DNA from: CAYGVT01 sp964353355
Lineage (GTDB): Archaea > Thermoplasmatota > DTKX01 > GCA-020343715
Length of the DNA: 31,864 nt
Assembly: GCA_964353355.1 (NCBI GenBank)
Contig: CAYGVT010000103.1
Location: 1-31,864, forward strand
Reading direction: 5' to 3'
Within the stretch, counting starts at the first letter, position 1; every line of letters begins with the position of its first letter. A program made the position numbers and the translations under genes. Positions 16,946 through 24,853 of the stretch are shown one piece after another. The notes below the pieces were generated by a model that saw only the letters and a program-made list of their open reading frames with translations, was not told where the DNA came from and did not search any database.

Positions 16946-19900
16946 ATGAAGGGGTTGTACAGCTTCTTGGCGTTAGCGCTCGTTGCGACCGTCGCACTCA
17001 TGACCGCTCTTGTGGCCTCCAGCGACGGTGCGGGGGGTGCCACGACCTACCTGCCGTCCCCGTGGGTGGTCACGTCGGACACGACGCTCCGGGGAGGGAC
17101 GTTCCAGGCGAACACCTCCATCGAGGTGGCGTCCGGCACCCTCACCCTCGAGGACACGGAGCTCATCGTGGGGAGGGGCTCCAGCGGTTACGGGCTCATG
17201 GTGGACGCCGGGGCGAGCATGGAATCGCGGCGCAGCACCATACGGGGGAACGAATCGTACTGGACATACGTGTACCTCTACGGCGACACGAGGCTCGACA
17301 ACACGACGGTCGTCCGGTTCTCCTCTCTCTACCAGTACGGTGGCAGGATGGTCGTGGACCACTGCGAGTTCCTCAACAACCGCTACACCATCAGCAGCCA
17401 GTCCGACCTGGTCGTGAGGGCCTCCAGCTTCACGAACGCCCAGACCAGGAGCATATCATGGACGTATTCGAGCGATGGACGGGCTACGAGCCTCGTGGTC
17501 GTCGATTCGAACTTCTACGGAACCGGGTCCTCCGGGACCGGCATCAGCATCCAAGGCCCATCCGGCAACAGCATCCATAACACCGCCTCCGTCACGGGGT
17601 GCTTGTTCTCCAACCTCAACTCCGCCGTATCTGTCGACGGGTTCTACTATGACGGCTCCCTGGACCTCCATGGCAACGTCGGGATGGACTGCTACACGTG
17701 CCTCTCGATATCGACGCTGAGCGAAGTGATGAGGATATCTGGGAACCGATGGAACCCCGCACAGACAGGGGCGGGCATACGCATCAACAGCGTCTTCACC
17801 TACTCCTCGACCGTGGAGCTCGCCGACGAGCAGATAACAGGCGGTGGCACGGCGGTGGCGGTGGAGGCCTACGGCGATACCGTGGTGATGCGCAGGATGA
17901 ACATCACCGAGAGCCGGATAGGCCTCTACTCCTACAACGCGCACGTGGACATATACGATTCGACCATCAAGTGCCATGTCTACGACTTCCAGGTCTCGTA
18001 CAACGGCATCGTCCACATCTACAATTGCGACCACACCCACAAGGGGTACCAGGAGTACTCCTACGATAACTCGATGATAGCCGAGCTCTCGCTCATCAAC
18101 GTAAGCTCCGTCACGTGGCAGACTGGCCTGTCAATCACGACCGGCACGACGGAGATAACCAACGAGACCGGGTACACGTTCGCCGTCAGGGACAACGAGA
18201 ACCCGGAGCCCATCGAGGTGCCCACCTGGATGATAAGGTACGAGCGCGAGGTGACCGTCGACATGGTGAGGGGCGCCTACACGGTCCGTGGCGTGAGGTT
18301 CATGAGCGGGCCCGTCCCGGTCGCCAGCGTGACCGACATCTCCCTCGTCATCATCGATGACAGGCTCCCGACGGCCGTCGTCTGGAAGCCGAGGCCGGGG
18401 GACGTGTTCAAGGCGGACGGTTTCGAGGCGACGGGCCTGTGCGACGACATCGGCGCGGGCGTCTTCAAGCTGGAGGTCAGGTACGCGGAGGGCGCGTGGA
18501 CGAGGGCCGCTATCGAGACGACGGGTATCTGGTCCGCCATCCTGGGCGGCCTCCTGGACGACGTGGCCGGGATGAGGGTCCGCACCACCGACTACGCTGG
18601 CAACGTCAACGACACTGTGGTGGCCAACATCACGGTCGACACGAGGTTCCCCACGATCGAGATGGTCAAGTGCCCACGCATCGTGAACCGGTCCCCGGTG
18701 ACCATCGTCGCCGTCACCGAGCGCCATGCCCGGGCGTACGTCGACGAGCTCGAGGTGCCGGTGACCGCGAACGGCGCGTTCCAGGTGACCGTGCAGCTCA
18801 TGGAGGGGGAGAACACCGTGCGCATCCGCGCCGTGGACCCCGTCGGCAACACGGTGACGATGGACGTGACCATCGTCTTGGACTCGAAGGCGCCGACGCT
18901 CCACATCGATTCCCCGGCCGACGGGACATGGCTGAGCGCCAGGTCGGTCGCCGTCGTGGGCCTCGTGTCGGAGAGCGTGGAGCTAACGGTTGGCGACGTG
19001 GTCCGTCGCGTCGACGCGGGCATGTTCGAGGTCATCGTCCAGCTCGACGATGCCGTCAACCTGCTGGTCATAACCGCGCAGGACGAGGCGGGCAACTACG
19101 CCACGGGCTCCCTGGTCGTGCGCGTGGACCGCGACCGCCCGGTCCTCAGCATCTTCCAGCCGACCGATGGCAGCCGCACGCGCGAGGGGCTCGTGACGGT
19201 CACCGGTACGGTGCTGGACGATGGACCGGTCACGGTCTCGATGGCGGGGCGGAGCGCGTCCATCGTGAGGTCGGAGTGGTACTGCGAGCTCGCCCTCTCC
19301 GAGGGGGAGAACCGGCTGGAGGTGACCGCGGTCGACGCCGCGGGCAACGTGGCCATCGCCTCCGTGCAGGTCGTCCTCGACACGACGCCGCCCAAGGCCA
19401 CCGTCAGGCTGGTAATCGATGGTACCAAGGTCGACCCGCTCGCGGGCGAGGTGAGGACCCGGTCCAAGGAGGTCGGCGTCGAGGTGTGGCTCGACGAGGA
19501 ATGCGACGTGGTCTCCAGCCCCGGGGTGCCTTCGGTCCTCGAGGCCGGCACCAGCACATTCACGCTCAACCTCCTGGAGGGGCTCAACGACGTGAGAATC
19601 ACGCTGACGGACACGACCGGCAACGCCGCAGCGCCCATCGAGTTCCCCATCATGGTCGACTCGCTCGCCCCGGTACTGGAGCTCTCCGACAAGGGCCCCG
19701 TGCGCACCCGGCATGCGTCCCTGCTCATCACGGGGACCTCGGAGCCGGGCTGCCGTGTGACGGTCGGGGGCGTCGTGGTCGAGGTGCTGGGCGACGGCAG
19801 CTTCTCCGCGCTGGTCCAGCTGGAAGAGGGCAACAACCTCATCGAGCTCGCGGCGGTGGACGCGGCCGGCAACCGCGCCACGCGGTCGCTCCTCGCCGAG

Positions 19901-20152
19901 ATGGAGGTCGTCGAGGTCGAGAAGGGCGCCTGGGACGCGAGGTCCCAGGGCATCGTCGTGGGCCTCGTCATCGGCATAGCCTGCGCGCTCGCCGCCGCCT
20001 TGATCGGCATGAGGCGCCGGGGCGGCTCGGAGCCCCAGTCCCAGGGCCGGCCGCTCCCGGCCCATGCGAGGGAGGACCCCGCGGTGGCGATGCCGGACGA
20101 CGCGCTCAGGACCGAGGGCTCGACGGTGCGGGTCGTGCGTCGCGACAGGTGA
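16946..20152 (+). CDS. Surface protein with right-handed beta-helix and Ig-like repeats, C-terminal TM
   Basis: A 1068-aa predicted secreted protein. Residues 4-29 are a signal sequence (FLALALVATVALMTALVA). About 40-400 is a parallel beta-helix: short repeating rungs such as LTLEDTELIV, LVVVDSNFYG and VDIYDSTIKC rich in Asn, Ser and Asp turns. From about 470 to 1000 there are six Ig-like repeats of about 90 aa, each ending in a D-x-x-GN phrase (VDPVGN, AQDEAGN, AVDAAGN), similar to the Glucodextran_B/bacillopeptidase-type modules. A TM helix (GIVVGLVIGIACALAAALIG) and a hydrophilic cytoplasmic tail of about 50 residues follow. DNA for the beta-helix part is visibly less GC-rich than that for the Ig part, suggesting different origin. 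Beta-helix proteins often bind or cleave polysaccharides; no catalytic residues are evident. It converges on the HMG-CoA reductase gene, 36 bases away. Confidence 0.9.
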   Translation: MKGLYSFLALALVATVALMTALVASSDGAGGATTYLPSPWVVTSDTTLRGGTFQANTSIEVASGTLTLEDTELIVGRGSSGYGLMVDAGASMESRRSTIRGNESYWTYVYLYGDTRLDNTTVVRFSSLYQYGGRMVVDHCEFLNNRYTISSQSDLVVRASSFTNAQTRSISWTYSSDGRATSLVVVDSNFYGTGSSGTGISIQGPSGNSIHNTASVTGCLFSNLNSAVSVDGFYYDGSLDLHGNVGMDCYTCLSISTLSEVMRISGNRWNPAQTGAGIRINSVFTYSSTVELADEQITGGGTAVAVEAYGDTVVMRRMNITESRIGLYSYNAHVDIYDSTIKCHVYDFQVSYNGIVHIYNCDHTHKGYQEYSYDNSMIAELSLINVSSVTWQTGLSITTGTTEITNETGYTFAVRDNENPEPIEVPTWMIRYEREVTVDMVRGAYTVRGVRFMSGPVPVASVTDISLVIIDDRLPTAVVWKPRPGDVFKADGFEATGLCDDIGAGVFKLEVRYAEGAWTRAAIETTGIWSAILGGLLDDVAGMRVRTTDYAGNVNDTVVANITVDTRFPTIEMVKCPRIVNRSPVTIVAVTERHARAYVDELEVPVTANGAFQVTVQLMEGENTVRIRAVDPVGNTVTMDVTIVLDSKAPTLHIDSPADGTWLSARSVAVVGLVSESVELTVGDVVRRVDAGMFEVIVQLDDAVNLLVITAQDEAGNYATGSLVVRVDRDRPVLSIFQPTDGSRTREGLVTVTGTVLDDGPVTVSMAGRSASIVRSEWYCELALSEGENRLEVTAVDAAGNVAIASVQVVLDTTPPKATVRLVIDGTKVDPLAGEVRTRSKEVGVEVWLDEECDVVSSPGVPSVLEAGTSTFTLNLLEGLNDVRITLTDTTGNAAAPIEFPIMVDSLAPVLELSDKGPVRTRHASLLITGTSEPGCRVTVGGVVVEVLGDGSFSALVQLEEGNNLIELAAVDAAGNRATRSLLAEMEVVEVEKGAWDARSQGIVVGLVIGIACALAAALIGMRRRGGSEPQSQGRPLPAHAREDPAVAMPDDALRTEGSTVRVVRRDR

Positions 20153-20188
20153 GGCGCAGGCGCGCTGGCCCGGGCGGCGGGGGACGGC

Positions 20189-21472
20189 CTACTGGAGCCC
20201 GCGCTCCTGCTTGACCTGCTTGACGACGGTCTCGGCCGTGCCGAAGTCGAACTTCTTCATCTCCGCGAGCCGGCGGACGACCTCGTCGACGATCTCGACG
20301 GGCGCGCCCGCCTGGACCGCCATGTTGCGCGCGTGCAGGCGCATGTGGCCCTTCTGGATGCCCTCGGTCGCGAGCGCGCGCAGCGCCGCCGCGTTCTGGG
20401 CCAGGCCCACCGCGGCCATGACCTCGCCGAGCTCGTTGGCGCTCTTGATGCCCAGTATCTTGACGTTCGCGCGCGCGGTGGGGTGGACCTTCGTCGCCCC
20501 GCCCACGAGGCCCACGGCCATCGGCAGCTCTATTGAGCCGATGAGGTGGCCCTCCTTGGTCTTCTCCCACCTCGTGAGGGGCTTGTAGGAGCCCTCGTTG
20601 GTGGCGGCGTAGCTGTGCGCGCCCGCCTCAACCGCGCGGAAGTCGTTGCCGGTGGCGATGACCACGGCCGAGATGCCGTTCATGATGCCCTTGTTGTGCG
20701 TCGCGCACCGGTACGGGTCCGCGGCCGCGAAGTGGTAGGCCTTGACCATGCCGTCCACGACCTCGTCCCCTCCCAGCTCGTCCTTGTCGAAGATGGCCCA
20801 GGCGCGGGCCAGGCGGTAGGTCGCGAGGTTGGAGATGATGCGCAGGATCACGCGGCCGCCCGATATCTCCTCGAGGTAGGGCGCGACGGCCTCGGCCATG
20901 GTGTTCACCGCGTTCGCGCCCATGGCGTCCTTGGTGTCGATGATGAGGTGGGTGATGACCATCGGGCCCGACATGGTCTCGATGACGCGGACGACGACGT
21001 CGCGCGCCCCGCCGCCGAACTTGACGAGCACGGGGTCGCACGCGTCCGCGCGCTGCATGATGTCGCTTTTGTGCTGCAGGATGCGCGCGCGCGTGCCGTA
21101 GGGGTCCGTGACGCCGGTGAGCTGTATCTGGCCGATCATGACCGAGCCCGAGTGGCTCGTGTGGAAGCCGCCACGGGTGCGGGCGACCTTGGCCAGGTTC
21201 GAGGCCGCGGCCACGACGGAGGGCTCCTCGATGGCCATGGGCACGAGGTAGTCCCTGCCGTTCACCTGGAAGTTGGTGGCGATGCCGAGGGGCAGGGGCA
21301 TGGTGCCCACGACGTTCTCTATCATGCGGTCGACGAGGTCCTTGGGGAGAGCGCCGGTGCTGCCCACCGCGGCGGCCTCCTCGTCCGTGAGGCCCGCGTA
21401 CTCCTTGACGAGCGCCAGGCGCTCCTCGATGCTGAGCTTGTAGAAGCCTGAGATCTGCGAGGACTTGTCCAT
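20189..21472 (-). CDS. mvaA: Hydroxymethylglutaryl-CoA reductase, class II
   Basis: A 427-aa cytoplasmic enzyme that interconverts HMG-CoA and mevalonate, the entry to isoprenoid (archaeal lipid) synthesis. Length, absence of membrane segments and sequence place it in class II, the type first known from Pseudomonas mevalonii. Catalytic residues are all present: E83 (IEEPSVVAAAS), K261 (THNKGIMNG), D277 (ATGNDFRAVEAGAH) and H380 (GHMRLHARNMA), plus the cofactor motif DAMGANAVNT at 182-191. Class II enzymes in Archaeoglobus and Thermoplasmatales are known to be of bacterial origin, so this fits the lineage; here the enzyme must act in the biosynthetic direction because no other reductase is in view. 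The ATG at 21472 has AGAAGGA 7 nt upstream. It is monocistronic in this window. Confidence 0.97.
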   Translation of the reverse strand: MDKSSQISGFYKLSIEERLALVKEYAGLTDEEAAAVGSTGALPKDLVDRMIENVVGTMPLPLGIATNFQVNGRDYLVPMAIEEPSVVAAASNLAKVARTRGGFHTSHSGSVMIGQIQLTGVTDPYGTRARILQHKSDIMQRADACDPVLVKFGGGARDVVVRVIETMSGPMVITHLIIDTKDAMGANAVNTMAEAVAPYLEEISGGRVILRIISNLATYRLARAWAIFDKDELGGDEVVDGMVKAYHFAAADPYRCATHNKGIMNGISAVVIATGNDFRAVEAGAHSYAATNEGSYKPLTRWEKTKEGHLIGSIELPMAVGLVGGATKVHPTARANVKILGIKSANELGEVMAAVGLAQNAAALRALATEGIQKGHMRLHARNMAVQAGAPVEIVDEVVRRLAEMKKFDFGTAETVVKQVKQERGLQ

Positions 21473-21529
21473 GTGTATTCCTTCTAGGATGCTCCAGCGG
21501 GCATCCCGGCCTGAGGAGGAAAGGGCCGG

Positions 21530-21542
21530 CGGTATAAAAAGG
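21530..21542 (-). promoter_or_regulatory. TATA box for the HMG-CoA reductase gene
   Basis: On the minus strand the core is TTTTTATACC. Transcription about 26 nt downstream would begin near 21510, giving a leader of about 38 nt with the AGAAGGA ribosome binding site. Confidence 0.5.
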
Positions 21543-21686
21543 CATCGAAGTCGGGGTTCGGCGCGGGCCGAAGCCAGGGGGTCGCCAGGCGTCCGTGATG
21601 GACGGACGTGCCCTCCTGCGCGATGGAACGGCGCCCAGGTGATTCCAAGGAAAGCTATTCGTAACAGCCAGTATGATTGAAACATC

Positions 21687-21812
21687 GTGGTTGACAGTTC
21701 GAGGTGGACGGTCGTCCTCGCCTTCCTGGGGCTCCTCCTGGTGTCCATCGGCGCGCGCAGGGCGCTGAGGCGGAGGAATAGGCAGCGGGGCGGGCGCAAG
21801 GGCGGGACCTGA
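21687..21812 (+). CDS. Possible 41-aa single-span membrane protein
   Basis: A GTG at 21687 opens a frame of 41 residues ending at TGA 21810-21812. The product begins MVDSSRW, continues with a hydrophobic span TVVLAFLGLLLVSIGA, and ends in a strongly basic tail (RRALRRRNRQRGGRKGG), the shape of a small inner-membrane peptide with a positive cytoplasmic end. It lies in a 529-base gap that lacks other genes. There is no strong ribosome binding site, and the upstream sequence CTATTCGTAAC is at best a weak TATA. I do not recognise a family, so this is a hypothesis drawn from the composition. Confidence 0.35.
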   Translation: MVDSSRWTVVLAFLGLLLVSIGARRALRRRNRQRGGRKGGT

Positions 21813-21946
21813 GCGGCCCTTCGAGGGGCGACCCCCCATGGACCGCCAGCTCGCGCATCGGTGCTTTAGCGGTCGACCGGTCGGTCTGACACGCAGCCAC
21901 CCCCACCAGAGCCCGTCCTCAGCTGGGTGGTGCCCTCCGTCCCAAC
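21813..21946. other. Intergenic stretch, nothing recognised
   Basis: Within the 529-base gap between the HMG-CoA reductase and the Pro/Gln-rich membrane protein, this part has no supported gene, repeat or RNA fold. The gap is otherwise filled by the reductase promoter, a possible 41-aa gene and the next promoter. Confidence 0.4.
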
Positions 21947-21957
21947 GGTTAAATACG
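21947..21957 (+). promoter_or_regulatory. TATA box for the Pro/Gln-rich membrane protein
   Basis: GGTTAAATACG is a TATA-like box in GC-rich DNA. Transcription would begin near 21978, about 24 nt before the GTG start at 22002, with the leader carrying CGGGGGACAGG. Confidence 0.5.
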
Positions 21958-22001
21958 CCCATCTGCGATAGCGCCCACCGCCTCCCGGGGGACAGGAAAA
22001 G

Positions 22002-23258
22002 GTGGCCACCAAGCGGAAGCAGGACGCCTCCCGTTGCATCGTCTGCGGCGGGTGGCTGGGATTCCATCCCCTCCGCACCAAGGAGGGCAACATCTGCGGC
22101 AGGGTCGACCAGCAGCACGCGCGCTACCTGGTCAGCCGCAGGATGGACAGGTCCTACCTCCGCATCGCGAAGAGGCGCGAGGCCCGCGTGCTGATGTTCT
22201 TCATCCTCATCATCGTCATCATGTGGGCGCTTTGGGTAATCGTCATCTCGGCCAAGGGCGAGCTGCCGTTCATCGTCATCGTGGGCATCGCGAACGTCGT
22301 CGGCGGATGGTACCTCTGGATGGAGTGGCGCACCATCACGCTCGCGCGCAGGATGGACCGGGAGATCAAGGACGTGGAGCTCGACAGGTCCCTCGCCACC
22401 CTCGCCACGCGCGGTGGCGCCCCCGGGCTCGAGACGATGGACCCGATGGCCGGCCTGGTATCGGAGGAGGTCGAGGGCGAGGCGCTCGAGGGCCTGGCCT
22501 ACCGGACCGAGATGGCGCCCACGTCGGCGGAGCTCGGGCGCCGGCCGGGCGCGATGGAGGCCGTGACACCTGGCGCGCCGAGGCGCATCAAGGCGCCCGG
22601 CGAGTGGGACGAGCTGCCCGTCGAGGGCCCTGTCGGTGCGGCCACGTCCTTCCCGCCGCCCCCGCCCGTGGAGGGCGAGGCCGGATGGGTCCCGCCGCCC
22701 CCGCCAGCGCCCCCGCCCTACACGTCCGTGCCCCCACCCCCCATCGCCGCACCACCGAGCATCACGGAGGAGCTGCCCGAGGAGGGCGTGGTGAGGCGCG
22801 CCCCGCCCGCCCCTACCAGGGCGGTCCTGCGCCCCTCGCCGCCGGCCACGAGGGCGAGACCGGCCGTGCAGGCCCCGCCACCACCCCCGCCACCGCCACC
22901 TCCCCCTCCACCGCCCCCGCCGCCCGTGTACCAACCGCCCGTGGCACCTCCCAGGCCCACATACCAGCCGCCTCCCCCCCCACAACCCGCGGCGCAGCAG
23001 CAGGCGTACTACCAGCAGCCAGCGTACCAGCAGCCCCAGCAGGCCTACCAGCAACCCCAGCAGGCCTACCAGCAGCCGCAGCCCCCGCCTGCCCGTCCGC
23101 CGCAGCCGGCCTACCAGCCGCCTGCGGCAAGGCCTGCGGCCTACCAGCAACCTGCGTACCAGCAGCCCGCTTACCAGCAGCAACAGCCATCGCAGCAGCG
23201 CAGGGGGCAACCTCAGCCACAGGCCGAGGAGCCCGTCGTCGACTGGGAGGAGTACTGA
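22002..23258 (+). CDS. Two-TM protein with N-terminal zinc-finger-like motif and long Pro/Gln-rich tail
   Basis: A 418-aa protein of unknown function. Residues 12-32 hold CIVCGGWLGFHPLRTKEGNIC, minus none of its cysteines: a CX2C pair and a third Cys with nearby His, so a partial zinc-finger-like knuckle. Two adjacent hydrophobic helices follow at about 63-83 (VLMFFILIIVIMWALWVIVI) and 89-107 (FIVIVGIANVVGGWYLW). The remaining 300 residues are low complexity: an acidic linker, a run of about 17 prolines near residue 290, and tandem AYQQPQQ-type repeats, ending in the acidic VVDWEEY. The shape suggests a membrane-tethered, disordered cytoplasmic scaffold that could bind SH3-like or other partners, but that is inference. 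The start GTG at 22002 follows GGGGGACAGG. Tail composition biases may produce indels between strains. Confidence 0.85.
   Translation: MATKRKQDASRCIVCGGWLGFHPLRTKEGNICGRVDQQHARYLVSRRMDRSYLRIAKRREARVLMFFILIIVIMWALWVIVISAKGELPFIVIVGIANVVGGWYLWMEWRTITLARRMDREIKDVELDRSLATLATRGGAPGLETMDPMAGLVSEEVEGEALEGLAYRTEMAPTSAELGRRPGAMEAVTPGAPRRIKAPGEWDELPVEGPVGAATSFPPPPPVEGEAGWVPPPPPAPPPYTSVPPPPIAAPPSITEELPEEGVVRRAPPAPTRAVLRPSPPATRARPAVQAPPPPPPPPPPPPPPPPPVYQPPVAPPRPTYQPPPPPQPAAQQQAYYQQPAYQQPQQAYQQPQQAYQQPQPPPARPPQPAYQPPAARPAAYQQPAYQQPAYQQQQPSQQRRGQPQPQAEEPVVDWEEY
23000..23185 (+). repeat. Tandem in-frame Gln/Pro/Tyr repeats
   Basis: The coding repeat CAGGCCTACCAGCAGCCCC (with small variants) recurs and translates to AYQQPQ units: QQAYQQPQ occurs in perfect tandem, then degenerate PAYQQ units continue. 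It lies within the tail of the membrane protein and gives a low-complexity region that could expand or contract by slippage. Confidence 0.7.
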
Positions 23259-23259
23259 G

Positions 23260-23272
23260 GGCCCGATGGGCC
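23260..23272 (+). terminator. Weak hairpin after the Pro/Gln-rich gene
   Basis: GGCCC-GAT-GGGCC forms a short perfect stem just after the stop codon. There is no T-run, so termination is doubtful; it may only be part of the spacer to the TlyA-like gene. Confidence 0.2.
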
Positions 23273-23313
23273 ACCTCTGAGGGGGTGGGTGCGCGACGAG
23301 GCTCGACGTTCAC

Positions 23314-24018
23314 ATGGTCGAGACGGGACTGGCCCCCACGAGGTCCAAGGCGGTCCACCTCATCAAGACCGGCAACGTGCTCGTCAACGGGCGCGAGGTG
23401 AGGAAGCAGTCGCAGGAGGTCGGGGCCGCCGACCGGGTCGAGCTGCGCGCGGGTTTCAGGTACGTGGGCCGCGGCGGCTACAAGCTCGAGGGCTTCGCGG
23501 CCGCGACCGGCCTCGAGTGCGCGGGGAGGCGCATGCTCGACGTGGGCTGCTCGACCGGGGGCTTCACCGACTTCTTCCTCCAGCACGGCGCCTCCTCGGT
23601 GGTGGCGCTCGACGTGGGCGAGGACGTGCTGGATGCCCGACTGCGCTCCGATCCCCGGGTCGAGTTCATGGGCGGCGTCGACGTCACGGACGCGGCCGCG
23701 CTCTCGAGGCGCCTGGGCGGCAGGCGGTTCGACATCGTGTCCGTGGACGTGTCCAACGTCCCGCTCGAGGCCGCCCTGGCGGCGGTCGCGCCCCTCATCG
23801 AGCCTGGCTCGGGCGTGGCGGTCGCCCTGTTCAAGCCACCCTACGAGGGAGGGCGCGGCGTCGTGGCCGAGCGGGAGGCGCGCGCGCTCGCGGACGCGTT
23901 CGAGGGGAGGGTCGTCGCACGGTTCGAGGTCATCCGCAAGGAGGCGTCAACGCTGCGCGGCGGGGCCAAGGGCCACGGCACCGTCGAGGTGTTCTTCCTG
24001 CTGAGGCCCAGGGGATGA
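23314..24018 (+). CDS. TlyA-like S4-domain RNA 2'-O-methyltransferase (FtsJ fold)
   Basis: A protein of at least 234 aa combining an N-terminal S4 RNA-binding domain (GLAPTRSKAVHLIKTGNVLVNG) with an FtsJ-like SAM domain. Typical FtsJ K-D-K-E positions appear as GRGGYKLEG (K), SVDVSN (D), LFKPPYE (K) and VEVFFLL (E), and the SAM loop is LDVGCSTGGFTDFFLQ. TlyA in bacteria methylates 2'-O of a 16S and a 23S cytidine; archaeal substrates are not established. The ATG at 23314 may not be the true start: the in-frame codons just upstream (23296-23313) read TRLDVH, the normal start of an S4 domain, but no ATG, GTG or TTG lies in that frame after the stop at 23278. The gene may start at a rare codon, or a base may have been gained or lost near 23290. 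A 12-bp repeat begins in its stop codon. Confidence 0.85.
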   Translation: MVETGLAPTRSKAVHLIKTGNVLVNGREVRKQSQEVGAADRVELRAGFRYVGRGGYKLEGFAAATGLECAGRRMLDVGCSTGGFTDFFLQHGASSVVALDVGEDVLDARLRSDPRVEFMGGVDVTDAAALSRRLGGRRFDIVSVDVSNVPLEAALAAVAPLIEPGSGVAVALFKPPYEGGRGVVAEREARALADAFEGRVVARFEVIRKEASTLRGGAKGHGTVEVFFLLRPRG

Positions 24019-24063
24019 CAGGGGCGGTGACAGGGGCGGTGACCGGGGCGGTGACAGGGGCGG
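24016..24063. repeat. Four tandem copies of a 12-bp unit
   Basis: TGACAGGGGCGG is repeated four times (third copy with one change, TGACC...). The first copy contains the TGA stop of the TlyA-like gene, so the array extends directly from the end of the coding sequence into the gap before the convergent ABC permease gene. Its origin is probably local slippage; a role as a transcription or RNA signal is not shown. Confidence 0.85.
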
Positions 24064-24094
24064 GGATGCGACGCCGTCCCCCTTCCCAGGCGCA

Positions 24095-24853
24095 TCAGTC
24101 TATGACGAGGCGCTTGAAAAGGACCGTCGTGAGCAGGTACAGCGGCACGCACGCGGCGACGAGGGCGAGCATCTCCAACCCGATGCCCCAGCCCCCGTAG
24201 ACCGTGACCTCGCGCATGGCCGTTATCATCCACGTCACGGGGTTGGCGTTGACCGCGGCCTGGAGGTTGGCCGGTATCTGGCTCACGGCGAAGAACAGGC
24301 CCCCGAAGAACGTGAGCGGGAACGTGAGCACGTTGCCCCACGTGCCCAGCTCGTAGCCGCGCTTGAGGTAGGTGCCCATCAGCAGTCCGATGCAGCTGAA
24401 GAAGAAGCCGCACACGGCGAAGACGGGCAGCAGCAGCAGCCACGTCCACGAGAGGCTCACCTCGATGAACAGGGCGACAACCAGCAGGCTCACGCCCCCG
24501 TTCACCATGGACTTGATGGTGCCGGAGACCAGCTTGGCCAGGCATATCTCGTGGACCGTGACGGGCGTCTGGACGAGCGCCTCGAACGCGTCCGTGTAGG
24601 ACTTCTCGAACATCATCACGAATCCCGTGTTGAAGAACCCCGTCGAGATGACGGTGAGCATGATGAGGCCGGGCATGATGTAGGTCGCGTAGGCCACGTC
24701 TATGCCCGGTATCTGGGCATCGCCGATGCCGACTTGCATGGTCCAGACCATGAACACGGGGAAGAGGACGGCGTTGGCCACCTCTGAGTGGAAGTACTTG
24801 AAGAAGACGTACTGCTCCTTCTCGATGATCGTCCAGACGCTCCTGGGGTTCAT
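24095..24853 (-). CDS. ABC-2 type transporter permease
   Basis: A 252-aa membrane protein of the ABC-2 family, predicted to have about six helices, which forms the channel half of an exporter with the ATPase encoded just upstream. It begins MNPRSVWTIIEKEQYVFFK, has an EKSYTDAFEALVQTPV loop region, then helices with PVFAVCGFFFSCIGLLMGTYL and FPLTFFGGLFFAVSQIP, and ends in LFKRLVID. The ATG at 24851-24853 overlaps the ATPase stop as ATGA, so expression is probably coupled. The substrate is unknown; ABC-2 exporters move drugs, lipids or glycans. Larger minus-strand frames that include it are extensions of the wrong reading frame and are not used. Confidence 0.93.
   Translation of the reverse strand: MNPRSVWTIIEKEQYVFFKYFHSEVANAVLFPVFMVWTMQVGIGDAQIPGIDVAYATYIMPGLIMLTVISTGFFNTGFVMMFEKSYTDAFEALVQTPVTVHEICLAKLVSGTIKSMVNGGVSLLVVALFIEVSLSWTWLLLLPVFAVCGFFFSCIGLLMGTYLKRGYELGTWGNVLTFPLTFFGGLFFAVSQIPANLQAAVNANPVTWMITAMREVTVYGGWGIGLEMLALVAACVPLYLLTTVLFKRLVID

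Noticed and set aside
24016..24063. CRISPR-like array
   Set aside because: The 12-bp units are directly adjacent with no spacers, and no cas genes are in view.
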